Origin: an uncultured Bacilli bacterium
GTDB lineage: Bacteria > Bacillota_I > Bacilli_A > RF39 > UBA660
Length of the DNA: 5,544 nucleotides
Assembly: GCA_947630885.1 (NCBI GenBank)
Contig: CANRJI010000064.1
Coordinates: forward strand, 1-5,544
Direction: 5' to 3'
Below, in pieces: positions 5,484-5,544 of the stretch; position 1 is the first letter of the stretch, and each line of letters starts with the position of its first letter. The position numbers and the translations under genes were made by a program. Under the pieces are notes generated by a model that saw nothing but the letters and a program-made list of their open reading frames with translations, did no database searches and was not told where the DNA came from.

Positions 5484-5544
5484 ATGGCAAAAAATACAGA
5501 AACAGATAGTGCATTAGCACAAGTTCTTGCCGATATAATTGATA
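5484..5544 (+). CDS. recA: Probable recombinase RecA, 5' end only
   Basis: Only 20 codons are visible: MAKNTETDSALAQVLADIID, then the window ends. The pattern of a short charged start followed by an ALxxxLxxI helix fits the RecA N-terminus, where the next residues are normally a KxFGKG-type segment. The call rests mainly on context: a probable SOS box, its own strong promoter, and a position after rodZ-pgsA as in Bacillus. The ATG is supported by an AGAGGAA Shine-Dalgarno sequence. If this is RecA, its role is DNA strand exchange and LexA self-cleavage in the SOS response. The ATP-binding motifs lie outside the window, so the identity cannot be proven here. Confidence 0.68.
   Translation, partial: MAKNTETDSALAQVLADIID

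Overview
The window has two parts of different origin. Bases 1 to about 240 are about 49% G+C by hand count. They carry, on the minus strand, part of a D-alanyl-D-alanine carboxypeptidase. From about 245 onward the DNA is very A+T rich; the next 120 bases are about 18% G+C. Every gene there reads on the plus strand. The A+T-rich part fits a low-G+C, Gram-positive-type anaerobe related to Bacilli or the Tenericutes. It has a bacillary (B-type) RNase P RNA, GpsB, pyruvate:ferredoxin oxidoreductase and short gene spacing. TGG encodes Trp and TGA serves as a stop, so the standard bacterial code fits. The first segment looks more like a mid-G+C Clostridia-type genome.

Layout. Bases 1-243 (minus): S11 carboxypeptidase fragment with its KTG motif. 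Bases 244-1929: C-terminal half of pyruvate:ferredoxin oxidoreductase. These two genes are each cut at the same point, head to head, with an abrupt composition change. That marks an artificial join or a recent rearrangement. Bases 1933-2103 and 2090-3481: an overlapping pair coding for a 56-residue acidic protein and a 463-residue protein, neither recognised. Bases 3482-3598: a regulatory gap with two TTGACA-type promoters that share a 12-base repeat, and a hairpin between them. Bases 3599-3925: gpsB. Bases 3921-4278: rnpB, whose first helix overlaps the gpsB stop. Bases 4293-4763: a short RodZ/YmfM-type membrane HTH protein. Bases 4766-5359: pgsA. Bases 5347-5483: terminator hairpin, probable SOS box and promoter. 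Bases 5484 to the end: the first 20 codons of a gene that is probably recA.

How it works together. gpsB, rnpB, rodZ and pgsA form one closely spaced unit with no visible internal terminator. It joins division and envelope functions (GpsB, RodZ), acidic phospholipid synthesis (PgsA) and tRNA 5' maturation (RNase P). The rodZ-pgsA-recA order resembles Bacillus ymfM-pgsA-cinA-recA without cinA. The gpsB-rnpB adjacency also recalls Bacillus. PFOR points to fermentative anaerobic pyruvate metabolism. The most open items are the unrecognised 56/463-residue pair and the junction near base 240.
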